NCBI GenBank assembly: GCA_963678275.1
Contig: OY782765.1
Coordinates: 1,798,001 to 1,862,000 of the forward strand
Origin: G963677445 sp963678275
GTDB lineage: Bacteria; Bacteroidota; Ignavibacteria; Ignavibacteriales; Melioribacteraceae
Reading direction: 5' to 3'
DNA: 64,000 nt
The notes below the pieces were generated by a model that was not told where the DNA came from, did not search any database, and was given only the letters and a program-made list of their open reading frames with translations. The first letter of the stretch is position 1. Every line of letters begins with the position of its first letter. The translations under genes and the position numbers were made by a program. Positions 35,375-45,054 of this stretch are shown here, in pieces.

Positions 35375-35444
35375 ATAAAAAAAAGAGAGACAGGCCCCAT
35401 TGGGACAGGCTGGAAAGCTTGTCCTAATGGAGCCTGTCCTACGG
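35375..35444 (-). terminator. Terminator of ftcD built from a GTAGGACAG-family palindrome
   Basis: Read on the minus strand: CCGTAGGACAGGCTCCATT, an inner hairpin (GGACAAGC / GCCTGTCC, one G-T pair), then AATGGGGCCTGTC and a T-rich tract (about 35375-35390 as A on the plus strand). Outer and inner stems are nested. The beginning GTAGGACAGGCT is the same as in the hairpin at 21009-21020, so a repeat-family member appears to act as a terminator. Confidence 0.8.
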
Positions 35445-35446
35445 AA

Positions 35447-37282
35447 TTATAACCCGATAAATTTATATACATGCTGCTGAACTTCTTCGAGAAGCAGGTG
35501 AGCTTCTTTTTTGAGTTCGCGGCATTTGTTTCTCATATCTTCATTAAACTCTTCATCTGTAATATCTTTGAGGTTAATCAGGACATTATAGATTCCACCT
35601 TCGACACCGGTGAATGCTATCTGTGCTCCGACGCCGACATCTGTAATCGAGTTTGGATTACCGTGTTTAACAACCGTGGTCGCCACCCTGATCGCTTCGA
35701 GGCTCTGTTTTGCTGTTTCAAGAGGAACCATAACAGCTTTTTTCAGACCGAGCTGCATTGCTTCTTCTCTCGCGTTTTTCTGCTCCTCAGTCTTCTTAGG
35801 CATACGCCGCGCGTCCATATAATCGTTGAATGCGTCTGTATCGGCGTCGACAGCATTGATAAGGGCATCTTTAATGAGCTGACATTTTTCAGCGGAATCA
35901 TTCAGGATTTCATCAACATCTTCGCTTCCCCTTTTATTGGCTGTGAGATTGCTGACCATCGATGAAAGAGAAGCGCCGAGAGCTCCGGCGAGAGCCGCTA
36001 TTGAACCGCCGCCGGGAGCCGGGGATTCTCTGGAAACTTCATCGGTAAAATCTGTAATCTTCATTTCAACCAAAGCGTCAGATTTTTTTTGGGGAAGTCC
36101 CAGAACTCTTTCTTTTATATTGAATTCAGACACATCATTCAGGCCGAGTGACTGAACCGCGGTTTCAAGAATATCTTTAAAAGGAATACCTTTTGACCTA
36201 CCCTGTTTTTCCAGGTAATGTTTTCCACTCTGAAGCAGGGCGGGATAAGGCACCAGTCCGACAATCTCGCTTCCTGTAACAACCAGACCTCGATCAGCGG
36301 CAAGCGCACGCGCCGCGTCCAGAACATGATGCATGGAAGTTATATTGTAATCGGTAAGATTAATTGAAATCTGTGCCCGGTCATATTCGTTAACCATCCA
36401 GCCGATAGCCTTGGCATTACTGAACATACCTTTTTTCGGCACCGATTTGCCTTCAGGTTTTGCCGGATCAACGCCGTTAAGTTTTAATAGTTCAACAAGA
36501 TCATATCCATATTTTTCCCGGCAATATTCAATTGTCTCCGCAATTGTTTTGCCGACAAAGTCATCTTCACCACAGGGATAAGAACCTTCCTTGTACTTAA
36601 GAACTTCCTGCGATTTGTAATAGAAAGGTTTGCTCACCGGTCTTCTGGCCGATCTTCCTCTTTCTCTCAGCTCAAACGCGATATCGGTCGCGTGTTTTGA
36701 TTCACGGGTATTAAGAGAAATATTATAGGCAATCAGGAACTCCCTTACACCCATGACGGTAGCGCCTGCTCTCGCGTTAAACTTAAAGGGGCCGTAGTCA
36801 GGTTTCCATTCAGGCTTTTTCAGTTTTTCTTCAAGCGCTTCATATTCACCTTTTCTTATCCGGGCAAGATTCTGGCGTTCCGGTGTTTGCGCTGATTTTT
36901 CATATAAATAAACCGGTATCTCAAGTTCTTCCCCCACTCTTTTTGCCACCTCGTGGGAAAGAGCGATACAGTCCTCAATAGAAACACCGCTGACAGGCAC
37001 AAAAGGACAAACATCGGTGGCTCCCATTCTCGGATGCGACCCGCTGTGAACACGCATATCAATAAGTTCCTGCGCTTTTTTAATCGCCTGGAACGCGGCT
37101 TCCTTCACCCCTTCAGGAGATCCGACAAAAGTTACAACTGTACGGTTCATATCGGGACCGGGATCGACATCAAGCAGCTTTACATTATCAATTTTTTCTA
37201 TTTCATTGGTTATCTGTCTGATTACATCGGGATTGCGCGCCTCAGAGAAATTGGGCACACATTCAATTAATTTTTCTGTCAT
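35447..37282 (-). CDS. ftcD: Bifunctional glutamate formimidoyltransferase / formimidoyl-THF cyclodeaminase
   Basis: Joins the last step of histidine degradation to one-carbon metabolism: the formimino group of formiminoglutamate goes to tetrahydrofolate, then ammonia is released to give methenyl-THF. Residues 1-300 are the transferase (LIECVPNFSEARNPDVI, VHSGSHPRMGATDVCPFVP). Residues about 400-611 are the cyclodeaminase (SPAPGGGSIAALAGALGASL, GNPNSITDVGVGAQIA). Length 611 is somewhat longer than animal FTCD (about 540). ATG at 37282 has GAGGA upstream. No other hut gene is in the window. A 425-base leader with a structured element and a terminator precedes it. Confidence 0.93.
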   Translation of the reverse strand: MTEKLIECVPNFSEARNPDVIRQITNEIEKIDNVKLLDVDPGPDMNRTVVTFVGSPEGVKEAAFQAIKKAQELIDMRVHSGSHPRMGATDVCPFVPVSGVSIEDCIALSHEVAKRVGEELEIPVYLYEKSAQTPERQNLARIRKGEYEALEEKLKKPEWKPDYGPFKFNARAGATVMGVREFLIAYNISLNTRESKHATDIAFELRERGRSARRPVSKPFYYKSQEVLKYKEGSYPCGEDDFVGKTIAETIEYCREKYGYDLVELLKLNGVDPAKPEGKSVPKKGMFSNAKAIGWMVNEYDRAQISINLTDYNITSMHHVLDAARALAADRGLVVTGSEIVGLVPYPALLQSGKHYLEKQGRSKGIPFKDILETAVQSLGLNDVSEFNIKERVLGLPQKKSDALVEMKITDFTDEVSRESPAPGGGSIAALAGALGASLSSMVSNLTANKRGSEDVDEILNDSAEKCQLIKDALINAVDADTDAFNDYMDARRMPKKTEEQKNAREEAMQLGLKKAVMVPLETAKQSLEAIRVATTVVKHGNPNSITDVGVGAQIAFTGVEGGIYNVLINLKDITDEEFNEDMRNKCRELKKEAHLLLEEVQQHVYKFIGL

Positions 37283-37379
37283 TTTATCCTCAGGATTAAG
37301 TTTTCGCTTAATATATCTTTAAGTGAATGACAAAATTAAAAAAATTAAAGTGCAGTTGAAAGGATAATCAGAAAGGTTT

Positions 37380-37412
37380 AAAAAAGGGAAGGCCGGCACT
37401 TTCGCACCGGCC
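37380..37412 (-). terminator. Terminator-like hairpin in the ftcD leader
   Basis: On the minus strand GGCCGG (37412-37407) pairs with CCGGCC (37396-37391) around a 10-base loop, followed by TTCCCTTTTTT (T tract 37385-37380). It lies 98 bases upstream of the ftcD start, downstream of the stem-closed segment at 37467-37552. Confidence 0.6.
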
Positions 37413-37466
37413 AAGGAGAATCATGAAAGCAGGTTCAAACTTATATTCTATTTATTGATTAATCGG

Positions 37467-37552
37467 GAGCGGGAAGTTCCTAACACATATTTACCTTGAA
37501 TTGTTTCGTCCCCGTCACATAGCCACCATTGTTTCTTATCAGTTTCCCGCTC
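37467..37552 (-). promoter_or_regulatory. Candidate structured RNA element in the ftcD leader
   Basis: Perfect 9-base complementary arms (GAGCGGGAA at 37552-37544 and TTCCCGCTC at 37475-37467, minus-strand order) close a segment of about 86 bases. Inside, GAAACAAT occurs twice. The segment is followed by the terminator-like hairpin and then by ftcD, which is the order of a riboswitch or attenuator; a free small RNA with its own terminator is the alternative. I cannot match it to a known class. A 26-codon open frame (37560-37480) overlaps it but has no ribosome site. Confidence 0.35.
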
Positions 37553-37673
37553 ACGATCATATTATCAAAGATCAATTAAAAACTCTGATTCAAAGATAAT
37601 ATATCAAAAGGGGGAAGTTGGAAATATTCGATAAAACATTATATCCGCCCGATAAAAGTATCTTTCGGCGGGA

Positions 37674-37702
37674 TAAAAGAGCCGGAAAAAATTCCGGCTC
37701 TT
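37674..37702 (-). terminator. Intrinsic terminator after the PKD gene
   Basis: Nine-base stem (AAGAGCCGG 37677-37685 with CCGGCTCTT 37694-37702), loop AAAAAATT, followed on the minus strand by CTTTTATCC. It begins five bases after the stop of the PKD protein gene. Confidence 0.88.
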
Positions 37703-37707
37703 AATTT

Positions 37708-40700
37708 TTATCTTTTTGTAATGACAAGGTCAATTGTATCAAAGGCTTCAGAACAACCGGTGCCCCGTCCGTCTGAAACGGTCAGAGTAACTTTATAATT
37801 TCCCGGTTTCTGATATTTGTGCATTATGGATGGCCCGCTGTATTTCGATCCGTCCCCCATATCCCATCTGTATGTCAATGGGTCTTTATCCGGATCAAAA
37901 GAGGCTGTTCCATCGAAGAGAATATCATCATGCGCGCCTCCGGTAAATCCTTCGGTGATAGCAGAAGCTTTGGCAACCGGCGAACTGTTTACGAACACAT
38001 CTACTGTATCCATCGCAACTCCGCAATCGCTTCCGGTTAAATCATCAACTGAGAGAATAACTTTATATGATCCCGGATTTTCAAATGCGTGCGTCACTGA
38101 TTTACCGGGAGCCGTAATTCCATCTCCGAAATCCCATCGGTATTCAAGATTTTCATCATCGGCGTCTGTGGAATTTTCTCCGCTGAAGTTATATTCCTCT
38201 CCGGGACATAATTCCACATCCGGTCCGGCAAAAGCGTAAGGTTTATAATTAATCTTTATTTTCCGGGATAAACTGACACGGCTGTTAAGTGTTCCCTTTC
38301 CATCATCAACAGATAGAGTTACTGTATAAATTCCGGGTTTATTATATTGATGAACAGCGGTTATGGTGTCTGAAGAAAAACCATCGCCAAAATCCCAATG
38401 GAAAGATAAAACATCACTATCGTTATCCCTGGTAGATGCGGCGTCGAAGGTGAGTTCACTCTGCGGACAGGCAATTTCAGGCATGCTGATTACCGGCTCG
38501 GGAGGATAGTTGATTTTTATTTCAACTGTGTCTTTCGAAGTGTTATTAGACATTTCTGTATTATCCTTAACCGTCAGGACAGCGTTAAAAACTCCCGGTT
38601 CGGCATACCTGTGAACAGATTCAATACCGCGCGAGGTTGTGCCGTCACCAAAATCCCAACTGTAATTAACAATTGATCCGTCACTATCACCAGAAGCGGA
38701 GGCATTAAATATCATATCCTCATTAACACCGCCAAATTTATCATCACCGGCCGCGGCAATCGGTCCGTCATTGATAATAATATAGTCCTGATAAGGAGCG
38801 GAACTGCATTGAGTTTCGGAATCGGTTTCAATATTAAGCTTGATGAAATATTTACCCGGCTTCGTATAAACATGTTCGATAATCTCACCTGTTTCAGTTG
38901 TACCATCACCCATTTCCCAGTTCCAGGCTGTAATATTTGAACCTTCACCTGAGGATTTTGAGCCGTCAAATGTAACCGGTTCGCTGACAGGGGCCATTTT
39001 CGGAGCTGTAAATTCTGAAATAGGCGCATCCAGTACTGTAACTGTCATTTCATCTTTGTCTGAATTATCACAGTCACCTATCAGATCGCCCGTTATAGTC
39101 AGCAGCACCCTGTAGACACCCGGTTTTTCATATACATGGGTAGGTTTAGCGCCTCCCCCTGTAGTGCCATCGCCAAAATCCCAGGAATAATTATTAACCA
39201 TTCCATCAAAATCATAAGAATTAGTTCCGTCAAACTGAACGATTGTACTCGCGCAGACAGTCTGATCTTCTCCGGCATCGGCAATAGGCGCGTCAGCTAC
39301 ATATACTATCGCCTGGTCGACATCTGTATTACATGGAAGGCCCGAATCATCTTTCACAGTAAGTGTAACTTCATATGCCCCCCCCTTTTTATAGGTTTTG
39401 GTGGGGTTCATACCTTCAGCTTTTGTGTCATCACCAAAGTCCCAGTAATATTTGAGCAATCCCCCTTCAGGATCTTTAGTGCCTGAACCATCAAACAATA
39501 CAATATCACCCGCGCAAATTGTCCTGTCCGGACCGGCATCCGCTTCGGGTGAATGGTTTATAAATACTATCATTGAGGTGGAATGCACCGAATTGGGCAG
39601 ATTCTTTCCATCATTAACAGTTAAAACAATCGGGAAAGTACCGCTTTTACCGAAAGTATGGTATACTTTTAATCCGCTTTCCGGCTCAGTGCCATCCCCA
39701 AAATCCCATGTATAATTCAGCGCGTCCCCATCCGGATCAACAGATTTGGAAGCGTCAAAGAATACATTGAGATTACATGTCCTTATATCATCGCCCAATA
39801 CCGCTTCGGGCGGATGGTTTACATGAATGATCAGTTTATCTTCCGACTGATAGTTCAGTGCTCCGCTGTTATCTTCAACTCTCAGATTCGCGGTATATAT
39901 TCCGGGAGCGGGAAAACTTCTCTTTACAATTTTCCCTTCAGTTTCAGTATCCTGATCAGAAAAAGACCAGAACCATTCTAACTTATCTTTATCAATATCA
40001 AAGGAGGAAGAAGCGTTAAATTCAACTTCAACACCGGGTGATGTGACCAGATCTTTTCCGGCGATTGCCACCGGAGGAGTATTGATTCTTACTACCGCTT
40101 CATCATAACCAGCGGCATTTTCATGTCCTGTATTATCAGCCACTTTAAGTCTTACTGTATAATACCCCGGTTCTGCCCAGGAATGTTGCGTCTCTTTTCC
40201 CTCTCCTTTATTTCCATCACCAAAATCCCATGTGTAAGAACTTATTTCTCCATCCGGATCAGATGAAGAACCTGCGTCGAAGCTCACAACTTCACCGGTA
40301 GCGGCAATTATATCAGCCCCGGCATCGGCAATAGGTTTTTGATTGACGATAACCGTTAGTTCATCACTATCCGATCCGCTTGTTGTTTTGGAATCATCTG
40401 TAACTTTTAAGGTAACTTTATATGTACCGGGGTTGCTGTAAATATGTGAAGTTTTAACACCCTGCCCGGTTGTGTTATCTCCAAAATCCCAGTCATAGGC
40501 AGTAAGTTCGCCATCCTCATCAGATGAAGCTGAGCCATCAAAATGAACTATGCTGGAGGTAACTGTCTGGTCAGGTCCCGCTTTCGAAACAGGAGGAAAG
40601 TTTACGACAATTTTCAAGTTATCATCATCTTTATCGGTAGTGGATTTTGAATCATCGGTGATTGTAAGGCTGACTGTATACACACCAGGTTTTTCATAAG

Positions 40701-42540
40701 CGTGTGTTACATCCATTCCATTTGCTGAGGCGCCATCGCCAAAGGTCCAGCTATAATCAATTAACTCACCATCCCGGTCAAGAGATTTGCCGCCGCTGAA
40801 TTCCACAATTTGTCCCGAGGCAACCACCTGATCATCGCCGGCTTCGGCTACGGGTTTATCATTAACCGCTACAACCAATTGATCGGAGGCATTGTTATTT
40901 GTTACATCTGTATTGTCAATAACCTTAAGAGTTACGTTGTAATCTCCGGGCGCGCTATACTGATGTTCCACAATACGTCCGCTGCCTGTGGCTCCATCCC
41001 CGTAATCCCAAAGGTATTGCACTATCTCACCATCACTGTCATAGCTCTGACCGCCATCAAATCTTACTGTTTCATTTACCGAGGCTATTTTATCACTTCC
41101 AACTTCAACAACCGGAGGTGAATTAACCCACACGGTTATCTGATCAACAGCAAAATTACAGGGGCTGTCTGAATCATCTTCAACCCTTAAAGTTACTTTA
41201 TACCTGGCCGCTTTATTATAAATATGGGTGACATTATTACCTTCCGCTTTTTCACCGTCGCCGAATTCCCACGCGTACCGGCTTATATTGCCATCAGGGT
41301 CTACTGAAGCGGAGGCGCTGAATCCGACACTCTCACCCGGCGCCACAATCATATCCTCCCCGGCAGAGGCTGTCGGGGGCTGGTTAAGAGTTACGTCAAA
41401 CATGGCTCTCGATGTATTTTCAATTACTCCTGATTCATCTGTAACTTCAAGAGTAATATTAAACTGTCTTGTATCTTCAAAAGTATGCGCTACTCTCACC
41501 CCTTCTTTTTTTGTGCCGTCACCAAAATGCCAAAGGAAGCGCATCGCGTCTCCGTCACGATCAGAGGATTCCGATCCGTCAAAAATAACTGTATAACAGT
41601 CTGCCAGAGTTTTCCAGGAATATTTCGGCACAGGTCTTCTGTTTGGTTTCTGTTTTAAAACAGGCAGTTCAAAAGGAATATATTTTCCATCCATATCCAT
41701 CAGATAAAAGGTCGCGTCATTTGGAATCTCATTACCCTTTTCAAACTTGACCGCGTTTAATACACCCTGCTCATCGTCGTTCAGTTCGACTCTTCCGCCC
41801 GACCAGGTATCCTGCCCGGAAGAAGGCACATCTAAACCTGATCTGTATTTTGTTACAACTGATACTTCACCGCCTGCGACGTCAAAATTATAAACATCCA
41901 CCGCTTTTGTTCCGGGAGGAGCGAAGAAACGCAGCTCGGTAAAAATATTTCTCGCGGGCAGCCTGAAAGTGGGAACATAACTAAATATCCGGCCTCCATC
42001 GGGCAGAAGGTTTTTCTTTTCGCTTAAACTGAGAGCAACCTCAAATATGTTGCCGTCATTTCCCGCGGAACCTTCAACAACAAGTTTGAAGATTCTGTCA
42101 TCTCCCGATTTCTGTCCCTGTGAGGCGTTTAATGTAGCGAAATTATACCATTTATTATCGAGATAGGGATCGCTTCCAAAATCAATTTGTTTTATCAGCC
42201 GGCCTTCAGCGCTGTTTTCAATAACCATTAAAGAATCACCCTGAACCGGAGGGATAAAACATGAATCGCCCCCATAAAGCATAAATTTCGTAACAGTATT
42301 CCACTCACCAAAAGGAGCGTCAACTCGTCCACCCGCGTCCGGATCAAAAATTCTGAGGAATACCGGCCTTTTTAATGAATCTGGTATTGAAAAATAAATT
42401 ATTTGTCCATAGTCATCGTCACCTTCAATCGTTTCAGCATTCGGACCGTAAGTAACCAGTTGTATATTTTCCTGAGCATACATATTCAAAGTAAATAAGG
42501 CAAAAATTATAAGAATAAAAGAGTATTTCATGTAACTCAT
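37708..42540 (-). CDS. Giant secreted protein with 15 PKD repeats
   Basis: Protein of 1610 residues. I start at ATG 42540, seven bases after GGGAG; a GTG at 42543 is also in frame. A signal peptide follows (MKYSFILIIFALFTLNMYAQ). Residues about 25-300 are a unique beta-rich domain. The remainder is 15 tandem PKD domains of about 85 residues, each with a WDFGDG-type motif and a Y.KPG.Y.VTL.V.D strand; several repeats have paired Cys. No T9SS sorting domain is present, the protein ending within the last PKD (DLVITKR). PKD repeats are extracellular spacers or adhesion modules. The start lies 24 bases after the stop of the LysM-FecR protein gene, so both are probably co-expressed. Confidence 0.88.
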   Translation of the reverse strand: MSYMKYSFILIIFALFTLNMYAQENIQLVTYGPNAETIEGDDDYGQIIYFSIPDSLKRPVFLRIFDPDAGGRVDAPFGEWNTVTKFMLYGGDSCFIPPVQGDSLMVIENSAEGRLIKQIDFGSDPYLDNKWYNFATLNASQGQKSGDDRIFKLVVEGSAGNDGNIFEVALSLSEKKNLLPDGGRIFSYVPTFRLPARNIFTELRFFAPPGTKAVDVYNFDVAGGEVSVVTKYRSGLDVPSSGQDTWSGGRVELNDDEQGVLNAVKFEKGNEIPNDATFYLMDMDGKYIPFELPVLKQKPNRRPVPKYSWKTLADCYTVIFDGSESSDRDGDAMRFLWHFGDGTKKEGVRVAHTFEDTRQFNITLEVTDESGVIENTSRAMFDVTLNQPPTASAGEDMIVAPGESVGFSASASVDPDGNISRYAWEFGDGEKAEGNNVTHIYNKAARYKVTLRVEDDSDSPCNFAVDQITVWVNSPPVVEVGSDKIASVNETVRFDGGQSYDSDGEIVQYLWDYGDGATGSGRIVEHQYSAPGDYNVTLKVIDNTDVTNNNASDQLVVAVNDKPVAEAGDDQVVASGQIVEFSGGKSLDRDGELIDYSWTFGDGASANGMDVTHAYEKPGVYTVSLTITDDSKSTTDKDDDNLKIVVNFPPVSKAGPDQTVTSSIVHFDGSASSDEDGELTAYDWDFGDNTTGQGVKTSHIYSNPGTYKVTLKVTDDSKTTSGSDSDELTVIVNQKPIADAGADIIAATGEVVSFDAGSSSDPDGEISSYTWDFGDGNKGEGKETQHSWAEPGYYTVRLKVADNTGHENAAGYDEAVVRINTPPVAIAGKDLVTSPGVEVEFNASSSFDIDKDKLEWFWSFSDQDTETEGKIVKRSFPAPGIYTANLRVEDNSGALNYQSEDKLIIHVNHPPEAVLGDDIRTCNLNVFFDASKSVDPDGDALNYTWDFGDGTEPESGLKVYHTFGKSGTFPIVLTVNDGKNLPNSVHSTSMIVFINHSPEADAGPDRTICAGDIVLFDGSGTKDPEGGLLKYYWDFGDDTKAEGMNPTKTYKKGGAYEVTLTVKDDSGLPCNTDVDQAIVYVADAPIADAGEDQTVCASTIVQFDGTNSYDFDGMVNNYSWDFGDGTTGGGAKPTHVYEKPGVYRVLLTITGDLIGDCDNSDKDEMTVTVLDAPISEFTAPKMAPVSEPVTFDGSKSSGEGSNITAWNWEMGDGTTETGEIIEHVYTKPGKYFIKLNIETDSETQCSSAPYQDYIIINDGPIAAAGDDKFGGVNEDMIFNASASGDSDGSIVNYSWDFGDGTTSRGIESVHRYAEPGVFNAVLTVKDNTEMSNNTSKDTVEIKINYPPEPVISMPEIACPQSELTFDAASTRDNDSDVLSFHWDFGDGFSSDTITAVHQYNKPGIYTVTLSVDDGKGTLNSRVSLSRKIKINYKPYAFAGPDVELCPGEEYNFSGENSTDADDENLEYRWDFGDGITAPGKSVTHAFENPGSYKVILSVDDLTGSDCGVAMDTVDVFVNSSPVAKASAITEGFTGGAHDDILFDGTASFDPDKDPLTYRWDMGDGSKYSGPSIMHKYQKPGNYKVTLTVSDGRGTGCSEAFDTIDLVITKR

Positions 42541-42564
42541 CACAATTCTCCCAAAAGTTTTATT

Positions 42565-44916
42565 CTAATACGTGATTTGAGTTTTATTTCCCAAGATATC
42601 TTCTGTGGTAACAGATAACAGTTTAATGGTTCCTTTTATACCCGGCTCAATATTAATTACCACGGTATACAGGTTCATATCTTCATTGAAGTGTAGAAAA
42701 CTGTTATAAACCACACCTCCGCATTCATAAGAAAAAGGGATTGCTTTTTTGAGAGGAGAATTATCCTGACATATAATTTCGAGTCCTATGACATCGCCGG
42801 GATTAACCTGTTTCCGGCTGAACTTATAACTTTTTATCTCAGGCGCTTTCTGATCAAGAATAACTTTCCGTTTAATTTTACGCTGGTTTCCGGCGTCATC
42901 AATGGCATTTACGGTGATGCTGTTTATACCATCGGCAAGCTCAAAATCATAGCTAAACTTACCATCGGCGGGAATCAGCTCAATTTCATTTATTTTTACC
43001 AGAGAGGCGTCAGAAGATTCACCACTGATATTAAAGAGCGCTTCATTCGTATAGGCCGGAAGCGGAGAAGTCAAAATTAAATCGGGCGGGATTACATCCG
43101 ATTGAACTTTAATTTTGCTTTTCGACTGGTATCCCCCGGGAGCGGTAATAACAATATCAAACTCATTTTCACCTTCCGAAAGGGGCGCGCTCAACCCAAA
43201 ACTGCCATCTTTTTTATCGGAAAAAGTATTTGACGCGAATACATTTTTTGTTGAGGCAAGAGAAATTCGCGCGTCGGGATCGGTAATTCCGCTGAAATTA
43301 AATCCCGCGCCCCTGGAAATTATCTTACCTTCTCCGTCATCATTTTCTGAATCAAGCTGGTTACTTGTATATGTAACCTCCTTCAACGGCAGGTAAGTGA
43401 TATTTTTTTCAAACTGGTTGACGTTACCCGCAATGTCAATAAGTTTTACATTTACGCTGTTTTCACCTTCACTAAGACTGACAGGAAAAGTAAAATTGCC
43501 CAATGAATCGACATCAACTTTCTTGTCATTTATATTGAGAATCGCGTCGTGTTCTGTTTCTCCTTCAATGACAAATGACTCTTTTGTAGTCTGAACACCT
43601 CGGTCGGGAATATTCAAATAAACAAAAGGAAGCACATTGTCGGTAATAACTTTAACCAGACGGCTTTCACTTTTAATTCCGGGGAATCCCTGTTTATCAA
43701 TCGCGGCAACTCTCCAGTAATAAACTCCATCTTCCTTTATCTCCCTGGTGGAATAAGAATTGCTTCGAATATTAAACCGGTTGATCACAAGAATATTAAA
43801 TGTGGATTTTTCGTAAGCCACCTCAAGCCAGTAGCCCACCGCGTTCTCTATAGCTTCCCATTTAAACTCAACTTCCTTTTTATCATCGGTTCTGAAAGCT
43901 GTGCTGTTATGTTCGGGAAAAACAAGTTTCGGACCAGGCAAAAGGTCTTTAGGATCTGTCGGCCTCTGGTTTCTTTTCACCATAACACCCTTGTTCTTTC
44001 CAAGCTCGACAGTCCTTCCGCCCGATGAAAGATTAATTGTGCCATCATAATTGGCAACCTTAACACCACCCTTGTCTTTGTTTATCCAGAAATTTTTCGA
44101 TTTAATATCAGTATCAACACCGGGTACTTTAATATCCATTTTTTTACGTGGATTGCCGCTGAGCAGCGCGTACATATCCCCCTGAACAAGACTGACGCTC
44201 GATTCCTGTTTGTTTTGAATAACATCGCTTCTCATCTTCTGAATTACAGCCTGGGAATTTTCATTAAGCCTCAGCCTCGATTCATCTTTAAAAACAATTT
44301 CGGCGTATGAAAGAGAAAGTGTTCTGACCTTTTCTCTCTCAATAAGGGTTGAATTCAAAGGTATTTCATCCCAGAGAAGGTCTGAATCGGTCTTGCTTTC
44401 CACATCACCCGTTTTATCATCAAGGACAGCTTCGGCAGGAACGTTGTTCTTATCTTTCGCGATTGTAAGAGCCTCCTGCGCTACAGATAAAGCTTTTTCG
44501 GCTCTGATGATACAATTTTTCCAGTCGCTGTTATTCTTAAGGGCAATTGCCTCATCCCTGATATCAATAGCTTCAGAAATTTTCACAGGGGCCAAAAGCC
44601 GGGCTCCCGCTTTAGTGGCTTCCTGAATTTTCTTCAGAGAGTTTTCCAGCGCTTTATCAGCGAGAATGATATCGCTGGCCGGAATTTTAATTTTCATACC
44701 GGGTTTTAGGTCGGTAATAGATGAAAGTCCATTAATTTTAAGAATTTCATTCCATCTGTTGGCGTCATTAAGATGTTCTTCCGCAATATTGCGTATGTTG
44801 TCCCCTTCCCTGAAAGTGATAACCTTATCATTTTGCGCCGATAAAGATGGCGCTAAAATGAATAAACAGAGAAGAGATAACATGAAGAGTAAGGCCGGAT
44901 GTTTTTTTGCTTTCAT
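42565..44916 (-). CDS. Secreted LysM-FecR protein with Ig-like repeats
   Basis: Protein of 783 residues. Signal peptide 1-27. LysM domain about 30-78 (REGDNIRNIAEEHLNDANRW..LKPGMKIKIP), which binds peptidoglycan. A helical stretch 80-160 is followed by a FecR domain about 185-325 (RLRLNENSQAVIQ..SVSLVQGDMYALL..TDIKSKNFWI). An FN3-like module (about 335-430) and several bacterial Ig/Big-like modules (SEGENSVNVKLIDIAGN, ADGINSITVNAIDDAGN) complete it. It would tie a peptidoglycan anchor to a beta-rich exterior arm. The gene lies between the PKD gene and the adenylate cyclase gene on the same strand. ATG at 44916. Confidence 0.85.
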   Translation of the reverse strand: MKAKKHPALLFMLSLLCLFILAPSLSAQNDKVITFREGDNIRNIAEEHLNDANRWNEILKINGLSSITDLKPGMKIKIPASDIILADKALENSLKKIQEATKAGARLLAPVKISEAIDIRDEAIALKNNSDWKNCIIRAEKALSVAQEALTIAKDKNNVPAEAVLDDKTGDVESKTDSDLLWDEIPLNSTLIEREKVRTLSLSYAEIVFKDESRLRLNENSQAVIQKMRSDVIQNKQESSVSLVQGDMYALLSGNPRKKMDIKVPGVDTDIKSKNFWINKDKGGVKVANYDGTINLSSGGRTVELGKNKGVMVKRNQRPTDPKDLLPGPKLVFPEHNSTAFRTDDKKEVEFKWEAIENAVGYWLEVAYEKSTFNILVINRFNIRSNSYSTREIKEDGVYYWRVAAIDKQGFPGIKSESRLVKVITDNVLPFVYLNIPDRGVQTTKESFVIEGETEHDAILNINDKKVDVDSLGNFTFPVSLSEGENSVNVKLIDIAGNVNQFEKNITYLPLKEVTYTSNQLDSENDDGEGKIISRGAGFNFSGITDPDARISLASTKNVFASNTFSDKKDGSFGLSAPLSEGENEFDIVITAPGGYQSKSKIKVQSDVIPPDLILTSPLPAYTNEALFNISGESSDASLVKINEIELIPADGKFSYDFELADGINSITVNAIDDAGNQRKIKRKVILDQKAPEIKSYKFSRKQVNPGDVIGLEIICQDNSPLKKAIPFSYECGGVVYNSFLHFNEDMNLYTVVINIEPGIKGTIKLLSVTTEDILGNKTQITY

Positions 44917-45054
44917 GATCTCTTACCTTTCTTCGACAGAGAGAAATAAGTAATTTTAATTTTAAAATAAAGCTTTCTGTGAATAATTAAAAGTTAATCA
45001 CAAAATTTTAATAAATTTATAATTTCAGAAAGCTCTTCGATATGAGATCAAAGG

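Noticed and set aside
37480..37560. 26-codon minus-strand open frame inside the ftcD leader
   Set aside because: No ribosome site, and it overlaps the arms of the stem; a leader peptide cannot be excluded but is not supported.
37708..42540. PKD protein as a collapsed or misassembled repeat
   Set aside because: The 15 modules differ clearly in sequence from each other and the reading frame is unbroken, so assembly collapse is unlikely.
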